A stretch of 64,000 nucleotides of DNA from Epiperipatus broadwayi. Its lineage: Eukaryota > Onychophora > Udeonychophora > Euonychophora > Peripatidae. The stretch covers positions 2,742,335-2,806,334 of the forward strand of contig JAQFVV010006271.1 in assembly GCA_028023455.1 (NCBI GenBank). Reading direction: 5' to 3'. The notes under the pieces are model-generated. The model saw only the letters and a program-made list of their open reading frames with translations, was not told where the DNA came from and did no database searches. The position numbers and the translations under genes are program-made. Shown here one piece after another: positions 12,834 to 23,782 of this stretch (positions within the stretch are counted from its first letter, which is position 1; every line of letters begins with the position of its first letter).

Positions 12834-15577
12834 ATATATCATTTTTAAAAGTATTTATTTACTGCAAAAACAGTGTTAAGTAAAATGATTGTTCTATCTA
12901 ATGTATATAGAAATAATCAAATAAGAAAAGTATCTGAACTTAAAATCATATGATTATATATTATTTGATTGCTTATGCATTAATGATGTCACAACCTAGA
13001 TATTGTTATTAATATGTAATTTGAGTTTATCTCTTTTATTTTAAAAGAATTATTCCTCTTTGTTAGAGTATTATTTTCTTTTACAAATATAATAGCATCT
13101 CTGAAAATATGTCTTCGTTTCAAATTTTAAAACAAAAGCAATTTAAAATAAAACAATAACAATGACTTTTAATTGCTTCTTTGTATTTGTTTATTTTAAA
13201 AGATTATTAAAATATTTTAAGTAACAAATATTATTTCATAAACATTTTCAATATAAAATCTATATATGCACCTATATGTATACCCACATGTAAGAATGTA
13301 ATTTGTCATTTTGTTATCTAAATTAATTGTCTTTAAAATGTGCGAATAGATAGAACATTAATTAATATCTTTAACTTTATAGTTTTATAATAAGATATTG
13401 AGTTTATCAGATATTATTTTAAAAGATAAAAAGAAAAACAAATCATAAATTACTTTGAAATTTGACTGTCTATAATAACTCCAATATTTAAGCTGAAACA
13501 TTACTTGATCATTTTAAACATTTATTAATATATATATATATTCAATTCTGACAAAAATATCTGATAATGTCTACCTTAAATCTAATTTAGAATGGTACAA
13601 TATATATAACCATTAGAAACTAGTCAATATTTAGGCAATCCCAATATAGATAATATTCAAGAACTTCAAACTGTTGTCAAGGTAACCTCCTTTTAGCAAT
13701 AGAGGTGGAATCCCACCTTCACTAATGGTCTCATATATTTATAAAGACACTAAAGATTGCAACTTGACTACAGAGATTGAAATTATTGATTGGAAGGAAT
13801 TTAAATAAACTTCCTTAAACAAGTAAATATAACCTATTCTCAATGCAGACTAATAACTAGTCAATTAGAAAATTACAAATTGCAATTATAATTTTTAATA
13901 TATAAATTAAGATTCACATTTTGTGTATATATATTGTTCATATATCTCTTGAATCTTGTGCTATATGTGAAGCTAAGCATTGACGAATTATAACAAATTT
14001 GGTCTGTGATTTCTATGTGCAACTCTGTTAATTATATAGATGGCATCTGTTCATAATCAGCAGCATCACAATAATGAATGCTTCTTGGTTTTATTTAGAA
14101 ATGATTGGAAAGTTTGTATATATTATAGAAATTGTTTGACAAGGAAAGTTAAGATTACAAAATAAATAATTTTGGCTTACTGAATGTTTTTAATGAATAC
14201 ATATTAAATACAGAGTCATGGTTTGCATAATACACATGTTTTATTTTTATTTTAATGTATATAATCAGATAAATATTGATATTCAATGTGCATAGCTCCC
14301 TAAAAGTATATGTATTCTTTAACCATCTGTTAATCACAATCACCACCTTAATCCTTATCATTTTTTTTTTACATATTTGGCAAACCAATATGTAGCCCGG
14401 TATATCATTTGTTAATTTTTGAATTTTGCTCTTTCATAATTAGCTAAAAAATTTAATTAAGTTATTGGTTACATAATGTATTGTATTGATTTTATTTATA
14501 CATTTTTAATCATTTTTAAATTCGTTTTCAAATTTCAAAACTCTGTTTAATTTCTTTTTGTACTTAATTATGAAGATAACCTTTGCAGATTTGTTAAAAC
14601 AGTTGTGAGATAAACTTTTTCATCATGAAAATGGAAAAATAGAATGTTGTATTTTAATTTCTAGAATATTTGTGTTATTGTTGCCTGTATGTAACTGTAT
14701 CAAAATCACACACGTATTCATCTTTGAACATGTTTGAATTAATATGTCAATAAATTTCAAATTGATAGACTCTGGGTTTATTTATCAATTAGGAAGATAA
14801 TAAAGTTTGTGTGTGCACCTTTACTATAAAACGAGAAATCAAAATTTTGAGCAGTATATTACCATAAAAATTTTATTTGAAAATCCAGGGACAAGTGAAA
14901 TAGTCCAGCTACAGAAAGTAGCAATTAGTGAAAAAGCAATAAAAAATGCAAGTGTTGTTGCTTGGCATTAGTAACTAAATGGCAAAAACATGTAATGAAT
15001 GACTTCAAAGTGGATTGTGCAAAGCAGTAGTGACTATATTAATATTAACAGAGTTCACTATATGATATGATCTGTTAAACAATTAAGAATGAAATTAATA
15101 TCTTAATAATTGCATATTAAGGCAAAAATAGTTTTATTAATTAAAATTGAGTAATTCGACCTGTTGTGGTCTGATATGTGAATCATTTATTACAATGCAC
15201 AAGCTTATAGTGTGTTACAGTAAGAGATTAGATGCTTCTAAAAAGTGATTATCTAATTAGATTATCCTATCTATTTACTTTATTTATTCCTGTGTTAGTT
15301 CTTGTAATTTCCGATGTAAAATTAGTACTGAAGTGACAAGTATATTTGTAATACAATTAATATCCAGAAAAAAATCTCAATTAATATCAAACAAAATATA
15401 ATATCGATATTCAATAGTATTCTGCAAAATGGGTCCTGGATCTGCTTCCAGAATCAATGAAAATCATATATAAGTCATTATGTAGATAAAGAAGGGAAAT
15501 ATAAAGAAAAATATAGGGGCCACTAGTCTACATTTCTACACAAGTATTTATAAAGTTATGAATTAAATTGCCATACT
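12834..15577. other. no gene recognised
   Basis: AT-rich DNA with short TA runs near 12825 and 13530. Stops occur in all frames, and no repeat was matched in the window. Confidence 0.55.
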
Positions 15578-15578
15578 T

Positions 15579-15646
<68 letters not shown>
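15578..15646. repeat. (TG)n(TA)n compound microsatellite
   Basis: TGTGTGTG run passing into about 25 TA units. Confidence 0.97.
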
Positions 15647-15647
<1 letters not shown>

Positions 15648-15940
15648 TACAATATTTTATTATTACTGCTTTATATGAAACCAGATTTTATTTATATAAT
15701 TTCTATATAAAACATTTATAGTTTATATAATTCCTATTGTCTACTTTTACCCTAGGGCAGCATGAACTTTATAATATATACTATCACATTTTATAATATA
15801 TATACTATCACATTTTATAATATATTTTATAATATATTCTATCACATTTTATCTGAGATCATCAGTTTTTAGTTTGTTCACAATTTTATTAATATTTGTA
15901 ATAAACTTTAAATTTTCTACACTAAACAACTTTAAGCTGT

Positions 15941-16015
15941 GCGGTTTGGCCATCATGGTAGATCTTCCGACCTGGATTTGGATCTCCAAGATCGATTCTG
16001 GCGCTCACAGGTCTT
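15941..16015 (+). other. tRNA-like / SINE-head-like segment, degenerate
   Basis: A GC-richer island of about 75 bases. CTGTG (about 15939-15943) can pair with CACAG (about 16005-16009). TGGCCATCATGGTAGA resembles a box A, and GATCGATTCTGG resembles a box B. The T-arm does not pair well, and no clear anticodon arm was drawn, so it is not a functional tRNA. It may be a SINE head. Confidence 0.25.
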
Positions 16016-16617
16016 ACACTTGAACTTCTTATGATCTTCCTAACAATAAAGCCATATACATTTTTATAATAATACTACTATCAAATCATGTTTTTAATCT
16101 TTATTACTAAATTTTTAATAGGATTTTTTATCCACTTTTTTTAAATCTTGCATTAGGTGTTTTTTAACAAATAATTTAATAAGTAACAATTACTCTGGGA
16201 AAAGTACTTACTGCTGGATTTTTTAATATTTTATAATATAATTTCTTTAGATTAATATTTTTATGTTTTAGATAAAATATTAATATTACTTAAAAATTAT
16301 TACGTTTTAAATTTTGATGTATTTAGAATTCTATATTATTTATATTACGACAGCAAAAGTCAATAATATCAAATTATCCAATTCGGGTAATTAACCACAA
16401 TTTTAATAAATCATGACAAATACCATAAATCAATAACATAACAATAGTTGTAGTAACAAATATATAATTTTAAAGAGAGAAAAAATGTATTTTCAAACGA
16501 GAAATAAAAATGTGACCAGTTTTTTTTTTTAAAAATACATCAAGGCGACTGAACTCATAGGTACAAAATGTTTTAGCCTGAGTGAACAAAGTAATCATCA
16601 GAATATTTTTATTTTTC

Positions 16618-16625
16618 TATAAATA
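16618..16625 (+). promoter_or_regulatory. TATA box of the secreted proline-rich gene
   Basis: TATAAATA lies 56 bases upstream of the ATG at 16674. A start site about 30 bases downstream (near 16648) would give a 5' UTR of roughly 25 bases. This is a textbook core-promoter spacing for a short secreted-peptide gene. Confidence 0.5.
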
Positions 16626-16673
16626 CCATAGTATTGGTACTGAAAATAAAATTTTTGTCAGAGTGAAAGCAAT

Positions 16674-16752
16674 ATGAACTTGTACATGTGTTTCGTATTT
16701 ACTTTGATTGTAACTCTATTTAGTTACAACTCAAAAGTCAGTGCCGCTAATG
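16674..16752 (+). CDS. exon 1, signal peptide of a putative secreted proline-rich protein
   Basis: The ATG opens 26 codons plus one base. Residues 1-4 are a short polar start (MNLY), residues 5-16 form a hydrophobic core (MCFVFTLIVTLF), and SAA at about 23-25 fits a signal peptidase site. The frame runs into ATG/GTAAGA, a good splice donor after phase 1 (donor GT at 16753). A TATA box is correctly placed upstream. The next exon proposed is 38541-38576, which begins with the two bases needed to complete a Gly codon. Beyond secretion the function is unknown: a secreted defence, venom, cuticle or matrix peptide are all possible. A chance ATG with a hydrophobic run is the alternative, but the combination of TATA box, signal peptide, phase and donor argues against it. 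Confidence 0.55.
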
Positions 16753-18486
16753 GTAAGATTAGAATTTTAATTTGTAATTCATGTAGAAATTATTTAGTGG
16801 ATAATGCATGACTAGTTATAAAAAAATAGAAATTAAAAAGGAAAGATTTAAATTTTAAAAAGCGATTTGGTACATTGTAATCAAAATAGGCAAAACTTTT
16901 AATACGTATTACCACTCATGTGATGTTTAACAGGAAGGTTAAAAGAAGAGCAAATATAGGAATAAGGTACATAGAATGACTTATGTTGATTTTTTAAATG
17001 TAATAGGAATAAAAAAATAAATTATATTTGCATAATATAAAACTCAGTATATTTTAAATTTACTCAGAAAAAATAAGTTTGACGTTATTATAATATAATC
17101 ACACTCTGATCCATCTCAATTTATATTTAATATTTTACTATTACTAGGAAATTTTGCCATTTAATAGTTCATTGAATGCAAAAAATATAATATATATATA
17201 TATTTATTCCTTACTTTGACTTTATGACAAGTTTAATTATAACACATGGTTCACACACATAGTTTTCAAGTTGCTAATCCGCACTATGGAGAGTTTTCAT
17301 TAAATGTTTTGTAGAGACCTAGTTGCCTTTCCAAATGCATAATTTAATATTAAAATATGATCATTTTTATTTATATTGCTCCAATATAGAGGGCATAATA
17401 ATTAGTGCAATCTTTAAATAAAGGTTATATTCCAAATTAGTTTGATCTTTTTCATAGTTATATTAGATATGTTTTTTTTCAAATGTATGTGGTTTAATTC
17501 AGAAAACAAAGACTCTTAGGGTGATTTTGGCCTTTTAACTATTCTTATTTAAAAAAATACATGAAAATGACATATGTATATATGTGTGATAATGATATAA
17601 AAATGAGAACAGACTAGATCAATTAATAAATACCAATCATTTTTTAAAAGTAATATAAGACAAACAACAATGTATACTGATATGCACACACTACAATTAT
17701 AAATTTACATGATATTGGGATTGAATTACTACATTTGTTAGATATATTTTTGACATTTTAATAATAATTAGCATATTATCTATCAATAGATATGAAATTA
17801 TTGTATACAACCTTATAATCTCTATCATACTTCGCAGATGATTGAATTTAATTCTATGACAGCTTTTCATCTCTCATTTCATTCCCATAAGAAATGAAAA
17901 TACACCATTACAATTATTTCAAAACGAAAAGAAACCATTTATATATATATATATAATTACAAATATCCAGTAATGCCCTCTGTTTAATAGTCTATATCTC
18001 AATAATAGCGAATTTCAAAATGATACCACTTTGAAGTTGTACGCTAAAGGATGTTAGTGTTAACAGTAACTTTCTATTGTGCCAGACCATAAAATGTCCA
18101 TGCACAAGATGGCTGTAGGCAACGATTTGGCACAGCTAACTATATTGAAGTCGTTAAATAAAAAAAAATGAGAGGCGAGTATAGACCACACCCATTGGCA
18201 CCCATCTTTAACCATTTTGTCTTTTAGTGTAAATTAGTCTACTTACGTATAAGTTAGAAAATGATTTTTTTTTTGTTTCTTTAATCGTTCTAATCTAAAT
18301 GTAGATTTTGAATACAATGATTTAAATATTCTTGTATAATTATATGTAGGATCGTAAAATTGAAAGAGAAAGCCGTATAATTAATTTATGACTCAATATT
18401 ATGATGTTTAAATATATATGGGGTGGAGGAGGGTTTAGTTAAATAAACTATATTATCTCATACTTTATTTGTTATCTTATAATTTA

Positions 18487-18945
18487 TTATAAGTAAATAA
18501 GCATTTATTTTTATATGACGCTATGCCTACAATTGTATACATTCAAAGATCAGCCTTTCAAGCTAATTGTGCATGCGTCTTCTGCGAGTGTTGAATAATA
18601 AATGAATACTTCACTCCACAATACAAGATATAGTATTTATGCAGGAATAAAAGGAATCCTCTTATTCCTATGACTCAAATTATTTTATATGAGCAAATCT
18701 GAAGTACTGTTGAGTAAAGGGTGAAAGTAGAATTCTCACTTTAAATTACTATCTACGATGTTGGAATGAATGACGTCGTCGGTGAAATTGTCTATAATTT
18801 ACTAGACGTCACTCTAAGTGAAACTTAATTATAAGTAAATAAGCATTTATTTTTATATGACGCTATGCATACAATTGTATACATTCAAAAATCAGCCTAT
18901 CACGCTAATTGTGCATGCGTCTTTTGCTGCTGTGAGTGTTAAATA
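18487..18945 (+). repeat. direct repeats of about 105 bp, 342-bp period
   Basis: TTATAAGTAAATAAGCATTT..GACGCTATGC..ATGCGTCTT occurs at about 18487-18590 and again at about 18829-18935, with few differences. About 240 bases of unrelated sequence lie between. This could be 1.3 units of a tandem repeat or terminal repeats of a tiny element. A similar layout with a 345-bp period but different sequence is at 59761-60262. Confidence 0.75.
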
Positions 18946-19309
18946 ATTTATTGTAGAATAAAGAAAAATAATAATAAAATGCAATCACCTATTCCTGATA
19001 TCGACTTACCACTGCTATAAAAGGTATAGAAATACTTACCCAAAGTACCTGAGATAGGGAACTATATTTGAGCTAGCCATCGGGATATCGAGGAGTTGAA
19101 TTAGAATATACTTTTCACCCAGTTTTCCTTCATCTAAATAAAACGTATGTCCAAGAACAGAAAAAAAATTATCTTTGCATATTCTCTTGACATATAGGGA
19201 AGGGAAAATTATTTAACTTTTTGCTTTCTTTTATTATGTTGGGGGTGGCACTAAGGATTGTTAAATTAATACAATCTTTTAAAGGTATATGAAGAGCAAG
19301 GGAAAATGT
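18946..19309. other. no gene recognised
   Basis: Intronic AT-rich DNA next to the 3' end of the LINE. Nothing supportable was seen. Confidence 0.5.
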
Positions 19310-21960
19310 CTACTGGGCAAATATATCATCATCATCATTATCAACCATTATCAATCCACTGCAGGATGAAGATCTCTCCAAGTTTAATCCATCTTCTCCG
19401 ATCTTTAGCTTCTTCTCCACATCATCCCTGCACACTTTCTTATTTCATCCATCCATCTCACATGTGGTCTCTTTCTGGGTCTTTTACAATCTTTTGGAAT
19501 ACAGTTTAAAATTTCAATTGTCCATCTATTATCATCTCTTCTAACAATATGTCCAGCCCAACTCCACTTCAATCTTTTAATTTTTTCAATGAGGTCAGTA
19601 ACACCTGTTTGTTCTCTTACCCATACATTGCATTTACGATCTCTTCTATTTACTCCCAACATACATCTCTCCATACTTCTTTGAGTGGTCTGAAGTCTCT
19701 GAATTGCTCTTCTATTAAGTGTCCAAGTCTCAGATCCATAAGTAAGAACTGGTAAAACACATTTGTTAAAAACCTTCTTTTTCAAACACATAGGCATATT
19801 TCCTTTTAGTATCAAGTTATTTCTACCAAAAGCACTCCAACCAAGTTTAATTCTATGATTAATTTCCTCCATTATGCTTCCATCTGTATTAATAATCTGA
19901 CCAATGTATTTGTAATTGTTAACTTCTTCTAATTCATCATAATCAATCTTTATTTTCCTATTTTGAGCAAATCGATTAAACATTACTTTAGTCTTTTTAA
20001 CATTTATCTTTAGTCCTACTTTCCTACTTTCATCTGATAATTCCTGCAACATTTCCTGCAGATCTGAAGCATTATTTGCAAAAACAACTACATCATCTGC
20101 GAAATCTAAATGATTTAAATAATCATTTACTTTCACTCCTTTAGTTTCCCATTTTAATCCACAAAATACTTCATGCAGCACTTCTGTAAAAAGTTTTGGA
20201 TATATGGAGTCACCTTGTCTTACACCTTTCTCAATGTTGACTTTCCCAGTGTCATTAGGTAATCTAATTGTTGCTGTTGCATTTTTATAAATATTCTTTA
20301 AAATATGACAATATCCTGGATCTATACCTTGATGATCTAATGCTTTAATCACTGAAAAAATGTTTATAGAATCAAATGCCTTTTCATAATCTAATGGCAA
20401 CTCATATTCATTTGTCCTTTCTATAACTTCGCTCAATACCTGGATATGATCTACTGTACTAAAACCACTTTTAAATCCAGCTTGTTCTTTTGGTTGGTGG
20501 AAATCCAATGTTCTCTGTAGACGAGTAGTAATTATCTTGGTAAAAATTTTATATAAAACTGATAAAAGGCTGATAGGTCTGTAATTTTTAATATCTTCTT
20601 TATCACCTTTTTTAAATATTAATATTATTACTGCATTCTTCCAATCATCTGGTACATCTTTATCATTGAGACATTTGGTATATAACTTTGCTAAAATTTT
20701 TTCTATTTCTTCACCTGCTTCTTTTAATATATCAATTATAATTCCACCATGACCTGGAGACTTTCCTTTCTTCATACATTTAATTGCATGTCTCACTTCT
20801 TCATTTAAAATTCTGGGCAATTTGGAAGATGTAATAGATATAGGAGGTATTTGTTCTTTATTACTATATAATTCTTGATAAAAATTTTCTACCAATTTCA
20901 TGATGTCATCTCGCCTTTTAGCAATAATTCCATCTTTTTTTCTTATTGCAGATATAAATTTCCTACCAATGCCAAAATGTTGTTTTACATTCTTAAGATT
21001 TTTATTTTCTTCTACAGCTTTCCTTGCTAGTTCACAGTTATACTTTCTTATATCATTTTCAACTCTTTTCCACACCATTTTACAAAATTTGAGATATTCA
21101 ATTCTTTTTAATGCATCATTTTTGTATGTCTTCATATTCCTTCTTTTCTTCATAAATTCTCTAGTCTCAGTAGAAATTTTATTGGTCAATTGCTGTTTCT
21201 TTCTACCAGCTATCTTTGTTGCAGTTTTCAAAAGTGTATCAGTTATTTTCATATTAATTTTATTCAAATCTGAATCATGTTCAAAATCTACTAATACTTG
21301 AAACCGATTTGTAAGTTCTAATTTAAATTCATTAGAATGTTTTTGAAGATTAGGAATATCAACTGTAAATATTGTTTTCCTTAATAATTTTTGTCTCTCT
21401 AGTTTTACATTAACACCTATCTTACACCTTACTAATCGATGATCACTTCCTGTGTTAAATTTATTAAGAACATTACAATCTTGAAATATGTATTTCCTGT
21501 TAGTCAAAATATAATCCAATTCTGCTGTACCTTCATTTGGATGCTTCCATGTCCATTTCCTTTTAACATTTTTCTCAAAAAAAGAATTCATAATATAAAG
21601 TTTTTCTTTTTCTGCAAACTCCACAAGTCTATGTCCTCTCTCATTTCTATTACCATAACCAAAATTACCCACAGCACTTTCATCTTTCATTTTTATACCA
21701 ATTCTAGCATTAAAGTCTCCCATAACAATTTTAAAATGGTGTTTACTCTGATCAAAAGCCTTTTGTACATCCATATAAAAATCTTCTACTACTTCATCAC
21801 TATGAGAACTTGTTGGGGCATAAATCTGAATTTTCTGCATTTGGTATCTGCTATTAAGTTGTATAACTAATCTTGCCACTCTGTCCGATACACCATCAAT
21901 CTCCACAATATTGTTCTTCCACTTTTTATTTATAATGAATCCTACTGCACTTGTATTTTA
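19310..21960 (-). mobile_element. RTE-type LINE (non-LTR retrotransposon), copy 1, 5'-truncated
   Basis: The minus strand carries an endonuclease plus reverse transcriptase ORF. It ends at about 19315 in a TGATGATGATG-type short repeat, the usual 3' end of RTE elements. The endonuclease frame can be followed upstream of the annotated start to a stop at 21958-21960 (VGFIINKKWKNN is readable), and after that similarity to the family pattern ends. It is therefore truncated at the 5' end. Two other copies are in the window: a 3' stub at 22936-23192 (+) and a decayed copy at 54611-56165 (-). Confidence 0.9.
19405..21906 (-). CDS. RTE LINE endonuclease/reverse transcriptase ORF, nearly intact
   Basis: 833 codons; the first codon is GTG, and no ATG start is present because the 5' end is missing. 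The apurinic-type endonuclease covers residues 1 to about 165: GDFNARIG at 63-70, ELDYIL near 129-134, SDHRLVR at 154-160. Reverse transcriptase covers about 380-680: KNYRPISLLSVLYK near 437, the motif A DYEKAFDSI near 503 with the usual preceding residues shortened, the motif B GVRQGDSIYPKLF, and the catalytic FADD near 600. The C-terminal region has WAGHIVRRDDNRW and a basic RPRKRPHVRWMDEIRK stretch typical of RTE. The enzyme nicks DNA and copies its own RNA at the target. The last ~20 residues are lost: relative to the stub at 23090-23192, two bases are missing at about 19400, so the frame stops after WRRS instead of continuing AKDRRRW. The frame is otherwise open, so this is a fairly young copy, yet probably dead from its truncated 5' end. 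Confidence 0.9.
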   Translation of the reverse strand: MEIDGVSDRVARLVIQLNSRYQMQKIQIYAPTSSHSDEVVEDFYMDVQKAFDQSKHHFKIVMGDFNARIGIKMKDESAVGNFGYGNRNERGHRLVEFAEKEKLYIMNSFFEKNVKRKWTWKHPNEGTAELDYILTNRKYIFQDCNVLNKFNTGSDHRLVRCKIGVNVKLERQKLLRKTIFTVDIPNLQKHSNEFKLELTNRFQVLVDFEHDSDLNKINMKITDTLLKTATKIAGRKKQQLTNKISTETREFMKKRRNMKTYKNDALKRIEYLKFCKMVWKRVENDIRKYNCELARKAVEENKNLKNVKQHFGIGRKFISAIRKKDGIIAKRRDDIMKLVENFYQELYSNKEQIPPISITSSKLPRILNEEVRHAIKCMKKGKSPGHGGIIIDILKEAGEEIEKILAKLYTKCLNDKDVPDDWKNAVIILIFKKGDKEDIKNYRPISLLSVLYKIFTKIITTRLQRTLDFHQPKEQAGFKSGFSTVDHIQVLSEVIERTNEYELPLDYEKAFDSINIFSVIKALDHQGIDPGYCHILKNIYKNATATIRLPNDTGKVNIEKGVRQGDSIYPKLFTEVLHEVFCGLKWETKGVKVNDYLNHLDFADDVVVFANNASDLQEMLQELSDESRKVGLKINVKKTKVMFNRFAQNRKIKIDYDELEEVNNYKYIGQIINTDGSIMEEINHRIKLGWSAFGRNNLILKGNMPMCLKKKVFNKCVLPVLTYGSETWTLNRRAIQRLQTTQRSMERCMLGVNRRDRKCNVWVREQTGVTDLIEKIKRLKWSWAGHIVRRDDNRWTIEILNCIPKDCKRPRKRPHVRWMDEIRKCAGMMWRRS

Positions 21961-22187
21961 CTTGAAATTAAATTTCTTTTCTCTAATAATTAGTAAAGTA
22001 ATACTCATTTGTATTTAACCACATTATCGAAGATTTTTATTGATCTCCCATTTTAAAATGTACACATCATTACATGCTTGTGACGTATACAGATATATAG
22101 TATCATTTTTTTAAATGGATAAGGCGTATAAGGGATTTTGAACCGGTACAATATATATATATATATATTCTAACCTTGCTCTCGTGC
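21961..22187. other. spacer between LINE and inverted repeat, with (TA)n
   Basis: AT-rich, with a TA tract at about 22151-22169. No gene. Confidence 0.6.
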
Positions 22188-22939
22188 ATCTTCACTTCCA
22201 GATAATATATGATATAAAATAAAACGGATTCTATCTCAGTTAATAATTAATAACTAAAATATTCAGCATTAAAATTAAAATATTTCACTAGCTCAAATTT
22301 AAAATACGAATAAGGTTCAATTTATAAAAATAAATTAAATAAATATTTAATATTTTCATGAGACTTGAAGTGAAAATACAGGTGACAAGATAGATTACAT
22401 TGAGCCAATATCCCACAGGATACTACCTCAATGGCATAAGAACACTATCCCCCCTTATTACTATTTCAAATAACAAACTCATAGTATTCTTATGACTTTA
22501 ATAACTTCTACTCACTAAGATTAAACTAATAATTAAATCTTAATCTTCTATTTGTAATAATCTAGCTCAAATAAAATAGAAGATTAAGATTTAATTATTA
22601 GTTTAATCTTAGTGAGTAGAAGTTATTAAAGTCATAAGAATACTATGAGTTTGTTATTTGAAATAGTAATAAGGGGGGATAGTGTTCTTATGCCATTGAG
22701 GTAGTATCCTGTGGGATATTGGCTCAATGTAATCTATCTTGTCACCTGTATTTTCACTTCAAGTCTCATGAAAATATTAAATATTTATTTAATTTATTTT
22801 TATAAATTGAACCTTATTCGTATTTTAAATTTGAGCTAGTGAAATATTTTAATTTTAATGCTGAATATTTTAGTTATTAATTATTAACTGAGATAGAATC
22901 CGTTTTATTTTATATCATATATTATCTGGAAGTGAAGAT
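22188..22939. repeat. perfect inverted repeat, two 366-bp arms and a 20-bp loop
   Basis: Left arm 22188-22553 and right arm 22574-22939 are reverse complements. Position i pairs with 45127 minus i at both ends and throughout the stretches checked by eye, with no mismatch noticed. The loop is 22554-22573. The arms have no ORF and are not seen elsewhere in the window. The right arm runs straight into the LINE 3' stub (22936 onwards) with a 4-base overlap. Such perfection means very recent origin, or an assembly or sequencing fold-back artefact. Confidence 0.95.
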
Positions 22940-23192
22940 TGAAATGGAGTTGGGCTGGACATATTGATAGAAGAAATGATAATAGATGGACAATTGAAAT
23001 TTTAAACTGAATTCCAAGAGATTGTAAAAGACCCAGAAAGAGACCACATGTGAGATGGATGGATGAAATAAGAAAATGTGCAGGGGTGTTGTGGAAAAGA
23101 GAAGCTAAAGATCGGAGAAGATGGATTAAACTTGGAGAGACCTTCATCCTGCAGTGGATTGATAATGGTTGTTGATGATGATGATGCAAAGT
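22936..23192 (+). mobile_element. RTE LINE copy 2, 3' stub
   Basis: Matches the last ~250 bases of the 19310-21960 LINE on the opposite strand (GGAGTTGGGCTGG, AGAGACCACATGTGAGATGG). A TGATGATGATG 3' end is at about 23173-23186. One substitution creates a stop within the coding part (about 23007). The C-terminal frame WKRE-AKDRRRW-IKLGETF is intact here, which reveals the 2-base loss in copy 1. It is severely 5'-truncated exactly at the edge of the palindrome. Confidence 0.85.
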
Positions 23193-23782
23193 ATTTACCT
23201 AGAGTAAATTGTTACATTTTCATTTACCATTGTCAAACTCTCTCCACTCACAACTTTGATACCATCCATTTCAGATAAATACACTAATGATTATTACTAA
23301 TCATTTTTGAAAGTAGAGATTATCTCTAGCACAGATATAAACTTTAAATCTCAGTTAACGATTAATATATCAGATTTTTTAAAATAATTAAAAAAAATAA
23401 TTAATATAAAATGAAATCTCTGCTACTTTTAAGATACATTAAAATAGATTATATTTAAGCAACAAGAATGCAATCAATTTTTCATTTGATTAAAAAAAAT
23501 CATAAACAATAATGCAATTAACTTTCTTTTAATAATAAAAAAAAACTTTCCAAAGATAAAACAAAATGTTAGTATTTTTAATGTTTTTATAAAATTAATT
23601 TAAAACAGATTTTAAATTACAATTTTGAAAACACACATTTTTGAAATAAAAATAAATACATATGTGTGCTGCTATATACTCGTAAAAGAATAAATGTCGA
23701 AATTTAAAATAAATGTAAACGTCATGATAGAACCTTTGAAGCAGATACTATCCAGTACAATATTATTTCTACTATTCTTGTA
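23193..23782. other. no gene recognised
   Basis: AT-rich intronic sequence, no repeat matched. Confidence 0.55.

Noticed and set aside
20900-21870. Plus-strand frames of 133 and 143 codons
   Set aside because: Antisense shadows of the RTE endonuclease/reverse transcriptase ORF.
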